Assembly: GCA_021774735.1 (NCBI GenBank)
Contig: JAJFIS010000050.1
Span: 1-50,739 of the forward strand
DNA: 50,739 bases
Direction of reading: 5' to 3'
Origin: Alphaproteobacteria bacterium
GTDB taxonomy: Bacteria > Pseudomonadota > Alphaproteobacteria > Sphingomonadales > Kordiimonadaceae
Each line of letters opens with the position of its first letter. Position 1 is the stretch's first letter. This document shows positions 16,932-26,580 of the stretch, piece by piece. The notes beneath the pieces are model-generated. The model saw only the letters and a list, made by a program, of their open reading frames with translations. It searched no databases and had not been told where the DNA came from. Both the position numbers and the translations under genes were made by a program.

Positions 16932-17676
16932 GCAGGCACAAAATAAGGCTCCTGCCTTCACGGCACAGGTGATGACTATCTATCCAGACATGTTTCCGGG
17001 TGTTTTGGGGCAGTCCTTGGCTGGAAAAGGGCTAAATGAGGGGCTTTGGGCACTAAAAACGCTGGACATTCGCGATTTTACACGCGATAAGCACCGCTCT
17101 GTGGACGATACCCCCGCTGGCGGCGGTCCGGGCATGGTGATGCGCGCCGATATTTTAGGTGATGCGATCGACCATGCGAGGGCAGGAGACGGCAGCAAAG
17201 GGCCATTGGTTTATATGAGCCCCCGTGGGCGACCATTTGACCAAGAAATGGCCGAAGATTGGCTGGAGCAAGGTGGTGTAACACTGCTTTGTGGGCGCTT
17301 TGAAGGGATCGACCAAAGGGTGCTGGATACTTATGACATTACGGAGGTTAGCCTCGGTGATTTCATTTTGTCCGGCGGAGAGCCAGCGGCGACGGCGATG
17401 CTGGATGCGGTGGTCAGATTGATCCCCGGCGTCATGGGCAAGCGAGAGACACTGGCTGAAGAGAGTTTTACAAGTGGATTGCTTGAGTATCCTCACTATA
17501 CCAGACCAACGGTGTGGCGGGATCAAGAAATTCCACAGGTGCTGACAAGCGGGCACCACGGCAAGATCGCGGATTGGCGACTTGCGCAGGCTGAAGAGAC
17601 AACCCGGTTACGCCGGCCCGATATGTGGTCGTCCTATGAGCGGGAACCCAAGAAGAAATCGGTCAAGGACAAATGA
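16924..17676 (+). CDS. trmD: tRNA (guanine37-N1)-methyltransferase
   Basis: TrmD methylates G37 of tRNAs with a G36 neighbour using S-adenosylmethionine, preventing +1 frameshifts. The 250-aa SPOUT enzyme has [11 protein letters not shown] near the N-terminus and [13 protein letters not shown]. The trefoil-knot SAM site is [14 protein letters not shown] plus [14 protein letters not shown]. The C-terminal domain carries LEYPHYTRP and [10 protein letters not shown]. Length matches the family. It overlaps rimM by 8 bp and is 30 bp upstream of rplS. Confidence 0.97.
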   Translation: MTEQAQNKAPAFTAQVMTIYPDMFPGVLGQSLAGKGLNEGLWALKTLDIRDFTRDKHRSVDDTPAGGGPGMVMRADILGDAIDHARAGDGSKGPLVYMSPRGRPFDQEMAEDWLEQGGVTLLCGRFEGIDQRVLDTYDITEVSLGDFILSGGEPAATAMLDAVVRLIPGVMGKRETLAEESFTSGLLEYPHYTRPTVWRDQEIPQVLTSGHHGKIADWRLAQAEETTRLRRPDMWSSYEREPKKKSVKDK

Positions 17677-17706
17677 GCCTGACCGAATAGAAAAAAGGAC
17701 TATGAC

Positions 17707-18075
17707 GTGAATATTATCCAAAAGCTCGAGCAAGAGCAAATTGCCAAACAAACCGAGGGCAAAGAAATCCCTGAGTTTGGCGCCGGTGATACCCTGCGTG
17801 TGGGTGTTAAGGTGAAAGAAGGCACCCGTGAGCGTGTTCAGGAATTTGAAGGCGTTTGTATTGCGCGCTCAAATAAAGGTATCAGCTCCAACTTTACTGT
17901 ACGGAAGATTTCCTACGGTGAAGGTGTTGAGCGTGTTTTCCCACTTTATGGCAATGTAGTTGAGAAAATTACCGTTATTCGCCGAGGTAAAGTTAGGCGC
18001 GCGAAGCTATACTATCTGCGCAACCTTCGTGGTAAGTCAGCACGTATTGCTGAGAAGAGAGACTTCCGCAAATAA
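17707..18075 (+). CDS. rplS: 50S ribosomal protein L19 (GTG start)
   Basis: L19 sits at the 30S-50S interface of the large subunit. The 122-aa protein includes [36 protein letters not shown] and [33 protein letters not shown], the standard L19 core. The start is a GTG at 17707: an ATG five bases upstream (17702) runs straight into a stop, and AAGGA at 17695-17699 has normal spacing to the GTG. It is the last gene of the ffh-rpsP operon and is followed by a strong terminator. Confidence 0.97.
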   Translation: MNIIQKLEQEQIAKQTEGKEIPEFGAGDTLRVGVKVKEGTRERVQEFEGVCIARSNKGISSNFTVRKISYGEGVERVFPLYGNVVEKITVIRRGKVRRAKLYYLRNLRGKSARIAEKRDFRK

Positions 18076-18096
18076 AATTGTGAGATAAGCAATTTC

Positions 18097-18136
18097 AAAA
18101 GGCCGAAGTCAGTATATCTGGTTTTGGCCTTTTTCT
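18097..18136 (+). terminator. Rho-independent terminator after rplS
   Basis: AAAAGGCCGAAGTCAG (18097-18112) pairs with CTGGTTTTGGCCTTTT (18118-18133) around a TATAT loop, with three G-U pairs in the 16-bp stem. A T-run follows (TTTTT to about 18134). It closes the ffh-rpsP-rimM-trmD-rplS block and separates it from leuC. Confidence 0.85.
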
Positions 18137-18185
18137 TTGCGTGAGTAGAAGTGATAATATCTGAAATTGAAAGTATTGGCAGGTT

Positions 18186-19586
18186 ATGGCGAAGACAGTT
18201 TTTGATAAAATTTGGGATGCACATTTGGTGAAGGAACTTGGTGACGGGGTGGGTCTTGTTTATATCGACCGGCACCTGATCCATGAGGTTACCAGCCCCC
18301 AAGCCTTTGATGGGCTTCGGGCGGCTGACCGCCAATTACGACGTCCTTCAGCGGTGATTGCGGTGCCAGACCATAATGTTCCAACCAAAGACCGTGAAAA
18401 GCCAAACCCAGACGCAAATTCAGCGGCCCAGCTAGCAGCCCTTGATAGTAATTGCGCGGCATTCGGCATTGAAAAAATTGATATGTTCGATATCCGCCAA
18501 GGCATCGTTCATGTGATGGGGCCCGAGCAGGGCATTACCCAACCGGGGGTCACCTTGGTTTGCGGCGATAGCCATACCAGCACTCACGGAGCCTTTGGTG
18601 CCCTGGCTTTCGGCATTGGTACCAGCGAGATTGAACATTGCTTTGCCACCCAGACCTTGCAGCTGAAGAAGCTCAAGAACATGCGGGTGACGGTCAATGG
18701 ACGTTTGCCCTTTGGCTGTTCGGCCAAGGATGTGGCGCTGGCCATCATCGGCAAGATTGGTACAGCGGGCGGTACCGGTCATGTGATCGAATATGCTGGC
18801 AGCACCATCGAAGACCTATCGATGGAGGGTCGGATGACGCTATGTAATATGTCGATCGAAGCAGGTGCCCGCGCGGGCCTTGTCGCACCCGACGCAAAAA
18901 CCTTTGCTTACATAAAAGGGCGCACTTGGGCCCCCAAGGGTATGCAATGGGATATGGCGGTTAACTATTGGCAAAGCTTGAAAAGTGATGACGGTGCCTT
19001 TTTCGATAAAGAAGTTACGCTGGATGCGACAGAGATTGTGCCGCTTGTGACATGGGGCACCAGCCCAGAGGATGTGATTGCGGTAACCGGCGATGTGCCA
19101 GCGCCAGAAAGCTTCAAGGACCCTTCCAAGCAGGCAGCAGCGGTAAGTGCGCTTGAATATATGGGGCTGACGGCGGGGGAGCCGATGGACCGAGTGAAAG
19201 TTGATCGGGTTTTTGTTGGCAGTTGCACCAATAGCCGGATTGAAGATATGCGCGAAGCTGCCGCGATGATCAAGGGTAGAAAAGTAAATGTCCGCATCAT
19301 TGAAGCCATTATCGTGCCGGGTTCTGGCCTTGTGAAACATCAGGCGGAAGAAGAAGGTTTGGATAAAATATTCATCGATGCAGGTTTTGAGTGGCGCGAC
19401 CCTGGTTGCAGCATGTGCCTTGCTATGAACCCAGATAAGGCAGGCGCGGGCGAGCGGGTGGCATCGACGTCTAATCGCAATTTCGTTGGTCGTCAAGGGC
19501 CGGGCGCACGTACTCACCTTGTGTCGCCCGCGATGGCAGTTGGCGCAGCGATCGCTGGTCACTTCGTCGATGTACGCAATTATTAA
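18186..19586 (+). CDS. leuC: 3-isopropylmalate dehydratase large subunit
   Basis: LeuC, with LeuD, isomerises 2-isopropylmalate to 3-isopropylmalate in leucine synthesis. The 466-aa aconitase-family subunit binds a 4Fe-4S cluster through Cys347 (GSCTNSR) and the pair Cys408/Cys411 (CSMC). Other family motifs are [17 protein letters not shown] and [20 protein letters not shown]. The start ATG at 18186 lies just after the rplS terminator. leuD follows after 14 bp and leuB after a further 24 bp, so leuCDB is one operon; asd, 55 bp further on, may belong to it. Confidence 0.97.
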   Translation: MAKTVFDKIWDAHLVKELGDGVGLVYIDRHLIHEVTSPQAFDGLRAADRQLRRPSAVIAVPDHNVPTKDREKPNPDANSAAQLAALDSNCAAFGIEKIDMFDIRQGIVHVMGPEQGITQPGVTLVCGDSHTSTHGAFGALAFGIGTSEIEHCFATQTLQLKKLKNMRVTVNGRLPFGCSAKDVALAIIGKIGTAGGTGHVIEYAGSTIEDLSMEGRMTLCNMSIEAGARAGLVAPDAKTFAYIKGRTWAPKGMQWDMAVNYWQSLKSDDGAFFDKEVTLDATEIVPLVTWGTSPEDVIAVTGDVPAPESFKDPSKQAAAVSALEYMGLTAGEPMDRVKVDRVFVGSCTNSRIEDMREAAAMIKGRKVNVRIIEAIIVPGSGLVKHQAEEEGLDKIFIDAGFEWRDPGCSMCLAMNPDKAGAGERVASTSNRNFVGRQGPGARTHLVSPAMAVGAAIAGHFVDVRNY

Positions 19587-19600
19587 AAGGGATAGATACC

Positions 19601-20212
19601 ATGCAAAAATTTGATCAAGTAACCTCTATCCCCACGCCCTTCACGCAGGTGAACGTGGATACGGATATTATCATCCCGGCGAAGCACCTGAAAACCATTA
19701 CCCGCACGGGCCTTGGTGTTCATGCATTTGAAAACATCCGCTACGGTGCGGATGGGGCGCTGACTGGTGAGGCTGTTTTTGACCGTGCCCCCTACACAGA
19801 AGCAACAATTTTGGTCGCCGGTGAAAACTTTGGCTGTGGTTCTAGCCGCGAGCATGCCCCTTGGGCTATCGCTGATATGGGCTATCGCTGTATTATTGCG
19901 CCGAGCTTTGCCGATATTTTCGCCAGCAACTGCGTTAAAAATGGCATCTTGACCATCACACTGAACACAGAAGCGGTGAGGCATTTGGCTTTGGACGGCG
20001 AAGCAGAGGCGGAGATCACCGTTGATCTGCCCGCAGAGACTGTCACGGCGGCGGACGGGACCGTTTTTAACTTTACCTATAATCCAGTGCATAAAGAAAT
20101 GCTGGTCGGCGGCCTCGATGAAATTGGTCAGACCCTTCAAGATGAAGCCTTGATCACTGCATTTGAGATAAGGCAAAAAGCCGCTCAACCATGGCTATAT
20201 AACCGCGATTAA
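19601..20212 (+). CDS. leuD: 3-isopropylmalate dehydratase small subunit
   Basis: LeuD supplies the swivel domain that closes over the LeuC active site. The 203-aa protein has the substrate-recognition motif NFGCGSSREHAPWA, plus NVDTDIIIPAKHLK and a C-terminal QPWL. Length is typical. It is separated from leuC by 14 bp and from leuB by 24 bp; the heterodimer partners are therefore made from one message. Confidence 0.96.
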   Translation: MQKFDQVTSIPTPFTQVNVDTDIIIPAKHLKTITRTGLGVHAFENIRYGADGALTGEAVFDRAPYTEATILVAGENFGCGSSREHAPWAIADMGYRCIIAPSFADIFASNCVKNGILTITLNTEAVRHLALDGEAEAEITVDLPAETVTAADGTVFNFTYNPVHKEMLVGGLDEIGQTLQDEALITAFEIRQKAAQPWLYNRD

Positions 20213-20236
20213 TTTCAGACTAAACGGGAAAATATT

Positions 20237-21328
20237 ATGACGACATCCAAAAATATTATGCTGCTTGCCGGGGATGGCATTGGCCCAGAAATTATGGCGG
20301 AAGCAGTGCGAGTGCTGAACCGAGTGGGTGTACTGTATGATGTTGATTTCACTCTTGCTGAAGGGCTTATTGGCGGCTGCGCTTACGACGCGGATGGCAC
20401 CCCGCTATCAGACGAGACATTGGCGATTGCGGCCAAGAGCGATGCCATATTGCTTGGCGCTGTTGGTGGCCCGCAGTGGGCGAAGACTGCTTATGATAAG
20501 CGCCCAGAAGCTGGTTTGTTACGACTTCGTAAAGATTTGGATTTATTCGCTAACCTGCGCCCTGCCCAGTGTTTTGAAGCGCTGGCGGATGCCTCCAGCT
20601 TAAAGCGTGAATTTGTCACAGGCCTAAACATTTTGATCGTGCGAGAGCTTTCCAGCGGCGTTTATTTTGGCGAGCCACGGGGCATTGAGACCTTGGATGA
20701 CGGCAGCAGGGTTGGGCTCAACACCCAGCGCTATACCACGCATGAAATTGACCGCATCACGCGGGTTGCTTTCGATATGGCGCGCAAGCGTGATAGCAGG
20801 GTGGCCTCGGCTGAAAAAGCCAATGTTATGGAATCCGGCCTGATGTGGCGCGAGGACGTCACCGCTATTCAGGCAGCGGATTACCCAGATGTAGCGCTTG
20901 AGCATGTTTTGGCAGACAATTGCGCCATGCAGCTGGTTAAAAACCCCAAGCAATATGACGTTATTTTGACCGATAATCTGTTCGGTGATCTGCTATCGGA
21001 TGTAGCAGCGATGCTAACCGGCTCGCTCGGCATGTTGCCGTCAGCATCTTTGGGCGCAAGCGGCCCGGGGGTTTATGAGCCCGTGCATGGCAGCGCACCA
21101 GACATAGCCGGTCAAGGTCTGGCTAATCCATCAGCGATGATACTGTCACTGGCAATGGCGCTGCGCTATAGCTTGGGCATGGGTGCGGCTGCTGACAAGG
21201 TTGAAGCAGCGGTTGCTGCGGCATTGCAAGCGGGCTTTAGAACCGGTGATATAATGGCGGATGGCTGCACAAAGGTTTCCACCAAAGGTATGGGTGATGC
21301 GATTTTGGATCAATTGGGCCATACTTGA
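20237..21328 (+). CDS. leuB: 3-isopropylmalate dehydrogenase
   Basis: LeuB oxidatively decarboxylates 3-isopropylmalate to 2-oxoisocaproate using NAD+. The 363-aa protein shows [12 protein letters not shown] at the N-terminus, [21 protein letters not shown] with the substrate arginines, and the Mg/NAD region [28 protein letters not shown] followed by [13 protein letters not shown]. All features are those of a normal LeuB. It is followed after 55 bp by asd, which is transcribed in the same direction. Confidence 0.97.
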   Translation: MTTSKNIMLLAGDGIGPEIMAEAVRVLNRVGVLYDVDFTLAEGLIGGCAYDADGTPLSDETLAIAAKSDAILLGAVGGPQWAKTAYDKRPEAGLLRLRKDLDLFANLRPAQCFEALADASSLKREFVTGLNILIVRELSSGVYFGEPRGIETLDDGSRVGLNTQRYTTHEIDRITRVAFDMARKRDSRVASAEKANVMESGLMWREDVTAIQAADYPDVALEHVLADNCAMQLVKNPKQYDVILTDNLFGDLLSDVAAMLTGSLGMLPSASLGASGPGVYEPVHGSAPDIAGQGLANPSAMILSLAMALRYSLGMGAAADKVEAAVAAALQAGFRTGDIMADGCTKVSTKGMGDAILDQLGHT

Positions 21329-21392
21329 TCAATTAGAGAGAGTGATGTTTTTAATTTTGGGCCTCTGATAAGGCCCCCAAGGAGTGAATATA

Positions 21393-22412
21393 ATGACACT
21401 GCGAGTTGCGGTTGTTGGTGCCACGGGTAATGTGGGCCGCGAGATGTTAAATATTATGGCGGAGCTGGATTTTCCGGCCACCGAAGTTGCCGCGCTGGCT
21501 TCCAGCCGCTCACTGGGCCAAGAAGTTGGTTACGGCGAGCGTGAGCTTAAGTGCAAAGTGCTCGATGATTTTGACTTTGAAGGCATTGATATTGCCCTCT
21601 TTGCCGTGGGCTCCAAAGCCACCAAAGAACATGCCCCGCGCGCGGCCAAGGCGGGCGCGATTGTCATTGATAACAGCTCGCTTTACCGCATGGACCCAGA
21701 CGTGCCGTTGGTGGTGCCTGAGGTGAATGCCGATGTGCTCGACAAGGGCATCAAGAAGGGCATTATTGCCAACCCAAACTGCTCAACCGCCCAGATGATG
21801 GTGGCGCTGAAGCCGCTGCATGATCAAGCCAAAATTAAGCGTGTGGTCGTGGCGACCTACCAGTCGGTTTCTGGCGGCGGCAGGGATGCCATGGACGAGC
21901 TGTGGAACCAGACCCGGTCAATCTTTGTTAATGATCCGGTTGCGCCTGAGGCCTTCACCAAGCAAATTGCCTTTAACGTCATCCCGCATATTGACGTGTT
22001 CATGGACGGCGGCGACACAAAGGAAGAATGGAAAATGGTAGCCGAGACCGCTAAAATTCTCGACCCGAGCATCAAAGTAACCGCAACTTGCGTGCGGGTG
22101 CCGGTCTTTGTTGGCCACGCAGAAGCGATCAATATCGAATTTGTAAAACCAATTGATGCTGCTGTCGCGCGGGATATTCTGCGTGAAGCTCCGGGTGTTT
22201 TGGTCATCGATAAGCGCGAAGACGGCGGCTATATTACGCCCGTTGAATGTGCCGGTGAACATGCGACCTACATCAGCCGTATCAGGCAGGACCATTCGGT
22301 TAAAAACGGCCTAAATATTTGGGTGGTGGCGGACAATCTGCGCAAAGGCGCGGCCCTGAACGCGGTACAAATCGCCCAGTGTTTGCTCAACCGTGGCATC
22401 GTTAAGGGCTGA
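21393..22412 (+). CDS. asd: Aspartate-semialdehyde dehydrogenase
   Basis: Asd reduces aspartyl phosphate to aspartate semialdehyde, the branch point to lysine/DAP, threonine and methionine. From ATG 21393 the protein has 339 aa. The NADP-binding start is VAVVGATGNVGREM, and the catalytic cysteine is Cys130 in NPNCSTAQM. QSVSGGGRDAMDE and the C-terminal WVVADNLRKGAALN are characteristic. An in-frame GTG at 21384 lies inside the AAGGAG ribosome binding site (21379-21384), so ATG 21393 is preferred. The 3' end faces a hairpin shared with the convergent DUF885 gene. Confidence 0.96.
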   Translation: MTLRVAVVGATGNVGREMLNIMAELDFPATEVAALASSRSLGQEVGYGERELKCKVLDDFDFEGIDIALFAVGSKATKEHAPRAAKAGAIVIDNSSLYRMDPDVPLVVPEVNADVLDKGIKKGIIANPNCSTAQMMVALKPLHDQAKIKRVVVATYQSVSGGGRDAMDELWNQTRSIFVNDPVAPEAFTKQIAFNVIPHIDVFMDGGDTKEEWKMVAETAKILDPSIKVTATCVRVPVFVGHAEAINIEFVKPIDAAVARDILREAPGVLVIDKREDGGYITPVECAGEHATYISRIRQDHSVKNGLNIWVVADNLRKGAALNAVQIAQCLLNRGIVKG

Positions 22413-22436
22413 TAAAGTGGCTATTATTTTCAGCTC

Positions 22437-22464
22437 AAAAAAAGGGACCAGCAATGCTGGCCCC
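22437..22464 (-). terminator. Terminator between asd and the DUF885 peptidase gene
   Basis: The hairpin GGGACCAGC-AAT-GCTGGCCCC (22444-22464; one A-C mismatch) is preceded by seven A's at 22437-22443. Read on the minus strand this is a stem followed by TTTTTTT, a good rho-independent terminator for the leftward gene at 22500-24395. On the plus strand no T-run follows, so termination of asd there is less certain. Confidence 0.75.
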
Positions 22465-22499
22465 TAAATACGTTTATTTGGCAGTATTATTCGCTTCTC

Positions 22500-24395
22500 T
22501 TAATGAGATGTAATCCATTGGTTGACGCGGCGCTCTAGGATGGAGAGTGGCAAGGCACCGCCCGCCAGCACGGTATCATGGAAGCTTTGAATATCGAACT
22601 TGTCACCCAGCGCTGCTTCGGCTCTTGCGCGAAGCTCCTGAATTTTGATCATGCCGATTTTATAGCTGGTGGCCTGTCCCGGCATAACGATGTAACGCTG
22701 CACTTCCGAGCGGGCTTGTTGCTCTGGTGCGGCGGTATTAGCCAGAAAATACGCAACAGCTTGATCTTCGCTCCAGCCTTTTGCATGCAGGCCGGTGTCA
22801 ACAACCAAGCGAACAGCGCGCCACATTTCAGAGCCCAGACGGCCAAAGTCAGAGTAAGGATCGGCGTAAGTACCACTCATTTCTTTCGCCAGCTTTTCAG
22901 AGTATAAGCCCCAGCCTTCTGAGTAGGCATTAAACCTCGCCTGCGTGCGGAAGGTTGGTACGCCTGTCAGCTCCTGTTGGATGGCGATCTGCATATGGTG
23001 TCCAGGCAGACCCTCGTGGTATGCAATAACCTCTAGCTCACGTTTTGGCATTGATGTCATATCGAGCAAATGCGCATAATATACGCCTGGGCGGCTGCCA
23101 TCTGGCGTGCTGGGGAAATAATGCTGGGCGGCACCGGCTTGCTCGCGGAAAGATTCTACCCGCTTCACCACCATATCTGCTTTTGGTAAAATGCCGAAAT
23201 ATTCCGGCAGTTTCAATTTCATGGCTTCAATGGCGGCGGTCGCGTCATCCAAATACCCTTGGCGACCTTCATCGGTGTTGGAATAGTAATAGCGCTGATC
23301 GTCCTTGTTATCCCGAAGTTCCTTGAAAAAGGCTGGTAGGTCACCTTCAAAGCCAACCTGCTCGCGAATGGCTTCCATTTCCGCGCGGATGCGGGCAACT
23401 TCGGATAGGCCGAGTGCGTGGATTTCGTCATATGTCAGATCGGTCGTGGTATGGTTAGCAAGGCGCTCGTTATAATATGCGGCACCGTCAGGCAGAGCGC
23501 TAACACCTTGCGCTTCCTCGGATGCATTAACTTTATCTTCTTTCTGCCAAGCGATCAGGCGCTCGTAAGCTGGTTTCCAATCGCTGATAAGGGCGGAACG
23601 GGCGGTTTCAGCTAGCACCTCGGCTTGGGCATCATCAATTGTGCCAGCCTCTTTAAGGGCGACTATATTTGCCTGTGCTTTCGCCCAAACGGCGCTGTCT
23701 TCACCATCATCAAAGGGGGCACCGGTGATTATTTTCTGCGATTCTTCTAGAACAGTATTAAAAGCAAAAAGCGGTGGACGTACGCCGGCAGCTGCATTTT
23801 CTTTTGAGAGAAGAATGAGTTGGTCAAGAGCTACGGCGCTTGCTTTGATCCGGGCATTAAAGGCTTCCATATCTGCCGCATCATCAACACGGTGGAAGGC
23901 AATAAGAAGCTGCGGGAAGAAAGAATGGACCGCTTGCATTTGCTCGAAGATATAGGCATTCAGGCGAAACTTATTGGCGGCCTCAGACCGTAACAACTGG
24001 CTCTCCCAAATGTCCCAGGAAATTTTGCCGTCATCAGTTAGCGCGTCATAGTTAAATTTTGACTTCATTTCTGCGACGCTGGCACGCTTCCAGGCCAGTC
24101 GTTTATCTTGGGCTTCCTTGGAAAAATCATCGATCTTGTCATTGTCACTTTTGCGACCAAGAAATGTCTGTTGAATCGGACTGAAACTCACTTCTGTTTC
24201 AAACTGAGCTTCAAACCAAACATTAAGGCGTTCGGTTTCCGTTTGTTCAACTGCTGCAGTTGCCGATTGCTCAGTAGCTGCGGTTGTCTCTGTATTGCTG
24301 TTGGACGCTGGTTCACAGGCCACAAGCGCCGTGGACGCCAGAAGCGCCAAAACCAGTTTATGAATATTTTTCGGTGAGTTGATTGATTGTGCCAT
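22500..24395 (-). CDS. DUF885 family lipoprotein, predicted metallopeptidase
   Basis: From ATG 24395 this is a 631-aa protein beginning with a lipoprotein signal (KLVLALLASTALVAC, lipobox LVAC) and a Thr/Gln-rich linker, so it is anchored on the periplasmic face. The motif EVIAYHEGLPGHHMQIA is the HEGxPGHH signature of DUF885, thought to bind zinc like clan MA peptidases. Later conserved stretches are AYSEGWGLYSEKLAKEMG-type (here EMSGTYADPYSDFGRLGSEMWRAVRLVVDTGLH) and ARSEVQRYIVMPGQATSYKIG. An in-frame ATG at 24422 and a longer ORF to 24479 exist, but only 24395 puts the signal peptide at the terminus. It diverges from the M2 peptidase, with about 250 bp between starts. Confidence 0.85.
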   Translation of the reverse strand: MAQSINSPKNIHKLVLALLASTALVACEPASNSNTETTAATEQSATAAVEQTETERLNVWFEAQFETEVSFSPIQQTFLGRKSDNDKIDDFSKEAQDKRLAWKRASVAEMKSKFNYDALTDDGKISWDIWESQLLRSEAANKFRLNAYIFEQMQAVHSFFPQLLIAFHRVDDAADMEAFNARIKASAVALDQLILLSKENAAAGVRPPLFAFNTVLEESQKIITGAPFDDGEDSAVWAKAQANIVALKEAGTIDDAQAEVLAETARSALISDWKPAYERLIAWQKEDKVNASEEAQGVSALPDGAAYYNERLANHTTTDLTYDEIHALGLSEVARIRAEMEAIREQVGFEGDLPAFFKELRDNKDDQRYYYSNTDEGRQGYLDDATAAIEAMKLKLPEYFGILPKADMVVKRVESFREQAGAAQHYFPSTPDGSRPGVYYAHLLDMTSMPKRELEVIAYHEGLPGHHMQIAIQQELTGVPTFRTQARFNAYSEGWGLYSEKLAKEMSGTYADPYSDFGRLGSEMWRAVRLVVDTGLHAKGWSEDQAVAYFLANTAAPEQQARSEVQRYIVMPGQATSYKIGMIKIQELRARAEAALGDKFDIQSFHDTVLAGGALPLSILERRVNQWITSH

Positions 24396-24648
24396 GCTAC
24401 CCGTCTTTCTTATTGTTTGCATTATGCCCCAAAATTTGACCAAAGCTTTGCTTAGACCCCAGCAACTGTCAAGTAGCATATCAGTCCGGGTGACCAGCGA
24501 GGCCTGATGTTATAACTAAAATTATAAATAAGCATCTTTTTGAGTTTGAATATTTAAGTTTATTTTTTGATCAAAGGTTGACCGATCCGGGTGTTTGGAG
24601 TTTTATCATGACCTATAAAAATGGGACCATTCATTGGAGGAGAAGATC

Positions 24649-26481
24649 ATGAAATTGAATTTAAAATCTGGGGCGTCGTTGGCGGTCATTTTGGCGATGT
24701 CATTGGGGCTTGCTGCCTGCGCTGAAAAAACGGACGGTGGCCCAACAGAAGCGGCTGCACCAACAGCAGCGGAGGCCATCGCCTTTGTCGCGGACGCTGA
24801 AAAGCGGGCTGTAGAGCTCGGAGATTTTGCCGGTAAAGCATTTTGGGTGCAGGCCAATTTTGTCACGGTGGATACTACGGGTATCGCCGCTTACGCAGAT
24901 CAGCTTACAACCGCGATGGCGATGGAATTTGCCAAGGATGCCGCGCGCTTTAATGGCATTGATGTGCCCGCAGATGTGCGCCGTAAATTAGAGCTGATGA
25001 AGGGTGGTATTACCATCCCCGCGCCCAATGACAAGGTGAAGGCCAAGGAACTCGCAGATATAAAGGCCAATTTGGACAGCACTTATGCGTCTGGTGAATA
25101 TTGCCGTGAAGACGGCACCTGCATGAGCGACCGGGAAATCATTAAAACTATGGCCACATCCCGCGATCCCGAAGAGCTGAAAGAAGTTTGGGCGGGCTGG
25201 CGCAAAGTTAGTGTGCCAATGCGCGGCGATTATGAACGCATGGTGGAGCTGGCCAATGAAGGTGCCCGCGAGCTAGGTTTTGCCGACACCGGTGCCCTGT
25301 GGCGTGGCGGTTATGATATGCCCGCTGATGATTTCGTTGTTGAGACCGAGCGCCTTTGGCAACAGGTTAAGCCACTTTATGACAGCTTGCAGTGCCATGT
25401 GAAGGCGCGCCTCGGTGATTATTACGGTGCCCGCAACATGCCTGAGGACGGCAAAATCCCGGCCCATTTGCTGGGTAATGTTTGGGCGCAGCAATGGGGC
25501 AATATTTATGACCTGGTCGCGGACGGTGATGCCGACGCGGGCTATGACCTGACCCAAGTGCTGGTGGAGGGTGGCTATGACGCCATGCAGGTTGCCAAAA
25601 CTGGTGAGCAGTTTTTCACCTCTATCGGTCTTGACCCACTACCAGAAACATTTTGGGAACGTTCCCTGATCACCAAGCCGCGTGACCGCAAAGTGCAATG
25701 CCATGCATCGGCGTGGGACATGAGCACCACCGACGTTCGCATAAAGATGTGTACTGAAGTTACCGCTGATGATTTCCGTACTATGCACCATGAGCTTGGT
25801 CATATTTTCTATTACACCAGCTATAAGGACCAACCCATTAGCTTCCGCAGCGGCGCCCATGATGGTTTCCACGAAGCCATTGGTGATGCAGTGGCGCTGT
25901 CTACGACACCAAATTATTTGGTGGAGTTAGGCTTGTTAAATGAAGAGCCTGATGCTTCCAAAGACCTAGGCCTGCTGCTGGACCAAGCGCTGGATAAGGT
26001 GGCCTTCATGCCATTTTCACTTGTGGTGGACAAATGGCGCTGGGGTGTATTTTCTGGTGACATTAAACCCGCTGACTATAATAAAGCATGGTGGGACCTG
26101 CGCGAAGAATACCAAGGTATTGTAGCGCCAGTTGAGCGCTCAGAGGCCGACTTTGACCCGGGTGCCAAATACCATATTCCCGGTAACACGCCCTACACCC
26201 GCTATTTCCTAGCGCATATTTTACAGTTCCAATTCTACAAGTCTGCCTGCGCTGAAGCTGGTTTTGAAGGTGCTTTGCACCGCTGCAGCTTCTACGGCAA
26301 TAAGCAAGTTGGCGCTAAGCTGAAGGCTATGTTGGCTATGGGGCAATCTAAGCCTTGGCCCGATGCGCTCGAGGCCTTCACCGGTACCCGGCAAATGGAC
26401 GGCACGGCGATGCTGGAATATTTTGCACCGCTTAAAACATGGTTGGACGAGCAAAATAAAGGCCGGTCTTGCGGCTGGTAA
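24649..26481 (+). CDS. M2-family (ACE-like) dipeptidyl carboxypeptidase lipoprotein
   Basis: This 610-aa zinc peptidase is of the angiotensin-converting-enzyme family, which removes C-terminal dipeptides. The lipoprotein signal ends in LGLAAC (lipobox), so the enzyme is membrane-anchored outside the cytoplasm. The zinc motif is His381-Glu-Leu-Gly-His385 (MHHELGHI), with the third ligand Glu in DGFHEAIGDA. Chloride and substrate residues appear in KYHIPGNTPYTRYFLAHILQFQFYKS. An in-frame TTG at 24634 falls within the GGAGGAG ribosome binding site, so ATG 24649 is the start. Bacterial ACE homologues are common in marine and freshwater proteobacteria. Followed by its own terminator. Confidence 0.93.
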   Translation: MKLNLKSGASLAVILAMSLGLAACAEKTDGGPTEAAAPTAAEAIAFVADAEKRAVELGDFAGKAFWVQANFVTVDTTGIAAYADQLTTAMAMEFAKDAARFNGIDVPADVRRKLELMKGGITIPAPNDKVKAKELADIKANLDSTYASGEYCREDGTCMSDREIIKTMATSRDPEELKEVWAGWRKVSVPMRGDYERMVELANEGARELGFADTGALWRGGYDMPADDFVVETERLWQQVKPLYDSLQCHVKARLGDYYGARNMPEDGKIPAHLLGNVWAQQWGNIYDLVADGDADAGYDLTQVLVEGGYDAMQVAKTGEQFFTSIGLDPLPETFWERSLITKPRDRKVQCHASAWDMSTTDVRIKMCTEVTADDFRTMHHELGHIFYYTSYKDQPISFRSGAHDGFHEAIGDAVALSTTPNYLVELGLLNEEPDASKDLGLLLDQALDKVAFMPFSLVVDKWRWGVFSGDIKPADYNKAWWDLREEYQGIVAPVERSEADFDPGAKYHIPGNTPYTRYFLAHILQFQFYKSACAEAGFEGALHRCSFYGNKQVGAKLKAMLAMGQSKPWPDALEAFTGTRQMDGTAMLEYFAPLKTWLDEQNKGRSCGW

Positions 26482-26528
26482 AGCTGCCTAGCTATGTGGC
26501 TTTATAAGCCATTTGCTTAAAAGATTAG

Positions 26529-26559
26529 GGTTCGGTACATTGGTGCCGGACCTTTTTTT
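26529..26559 (+). terminator. Rho-independent terminator after the M2 peptidase
   Basis: GGTTCGGTAC (26529-26538) pairs over all ten bases, including two T-G pairs, with GTGCCGGACC (26543-26552) around a four-base loop. Seven T's follow (26553-26559). It isolates the M2 gene from the following lyase gene. Confidence 0.88.
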
Positions 26560-26580
26560 ATTCACGGATGGAAAGCTTCT

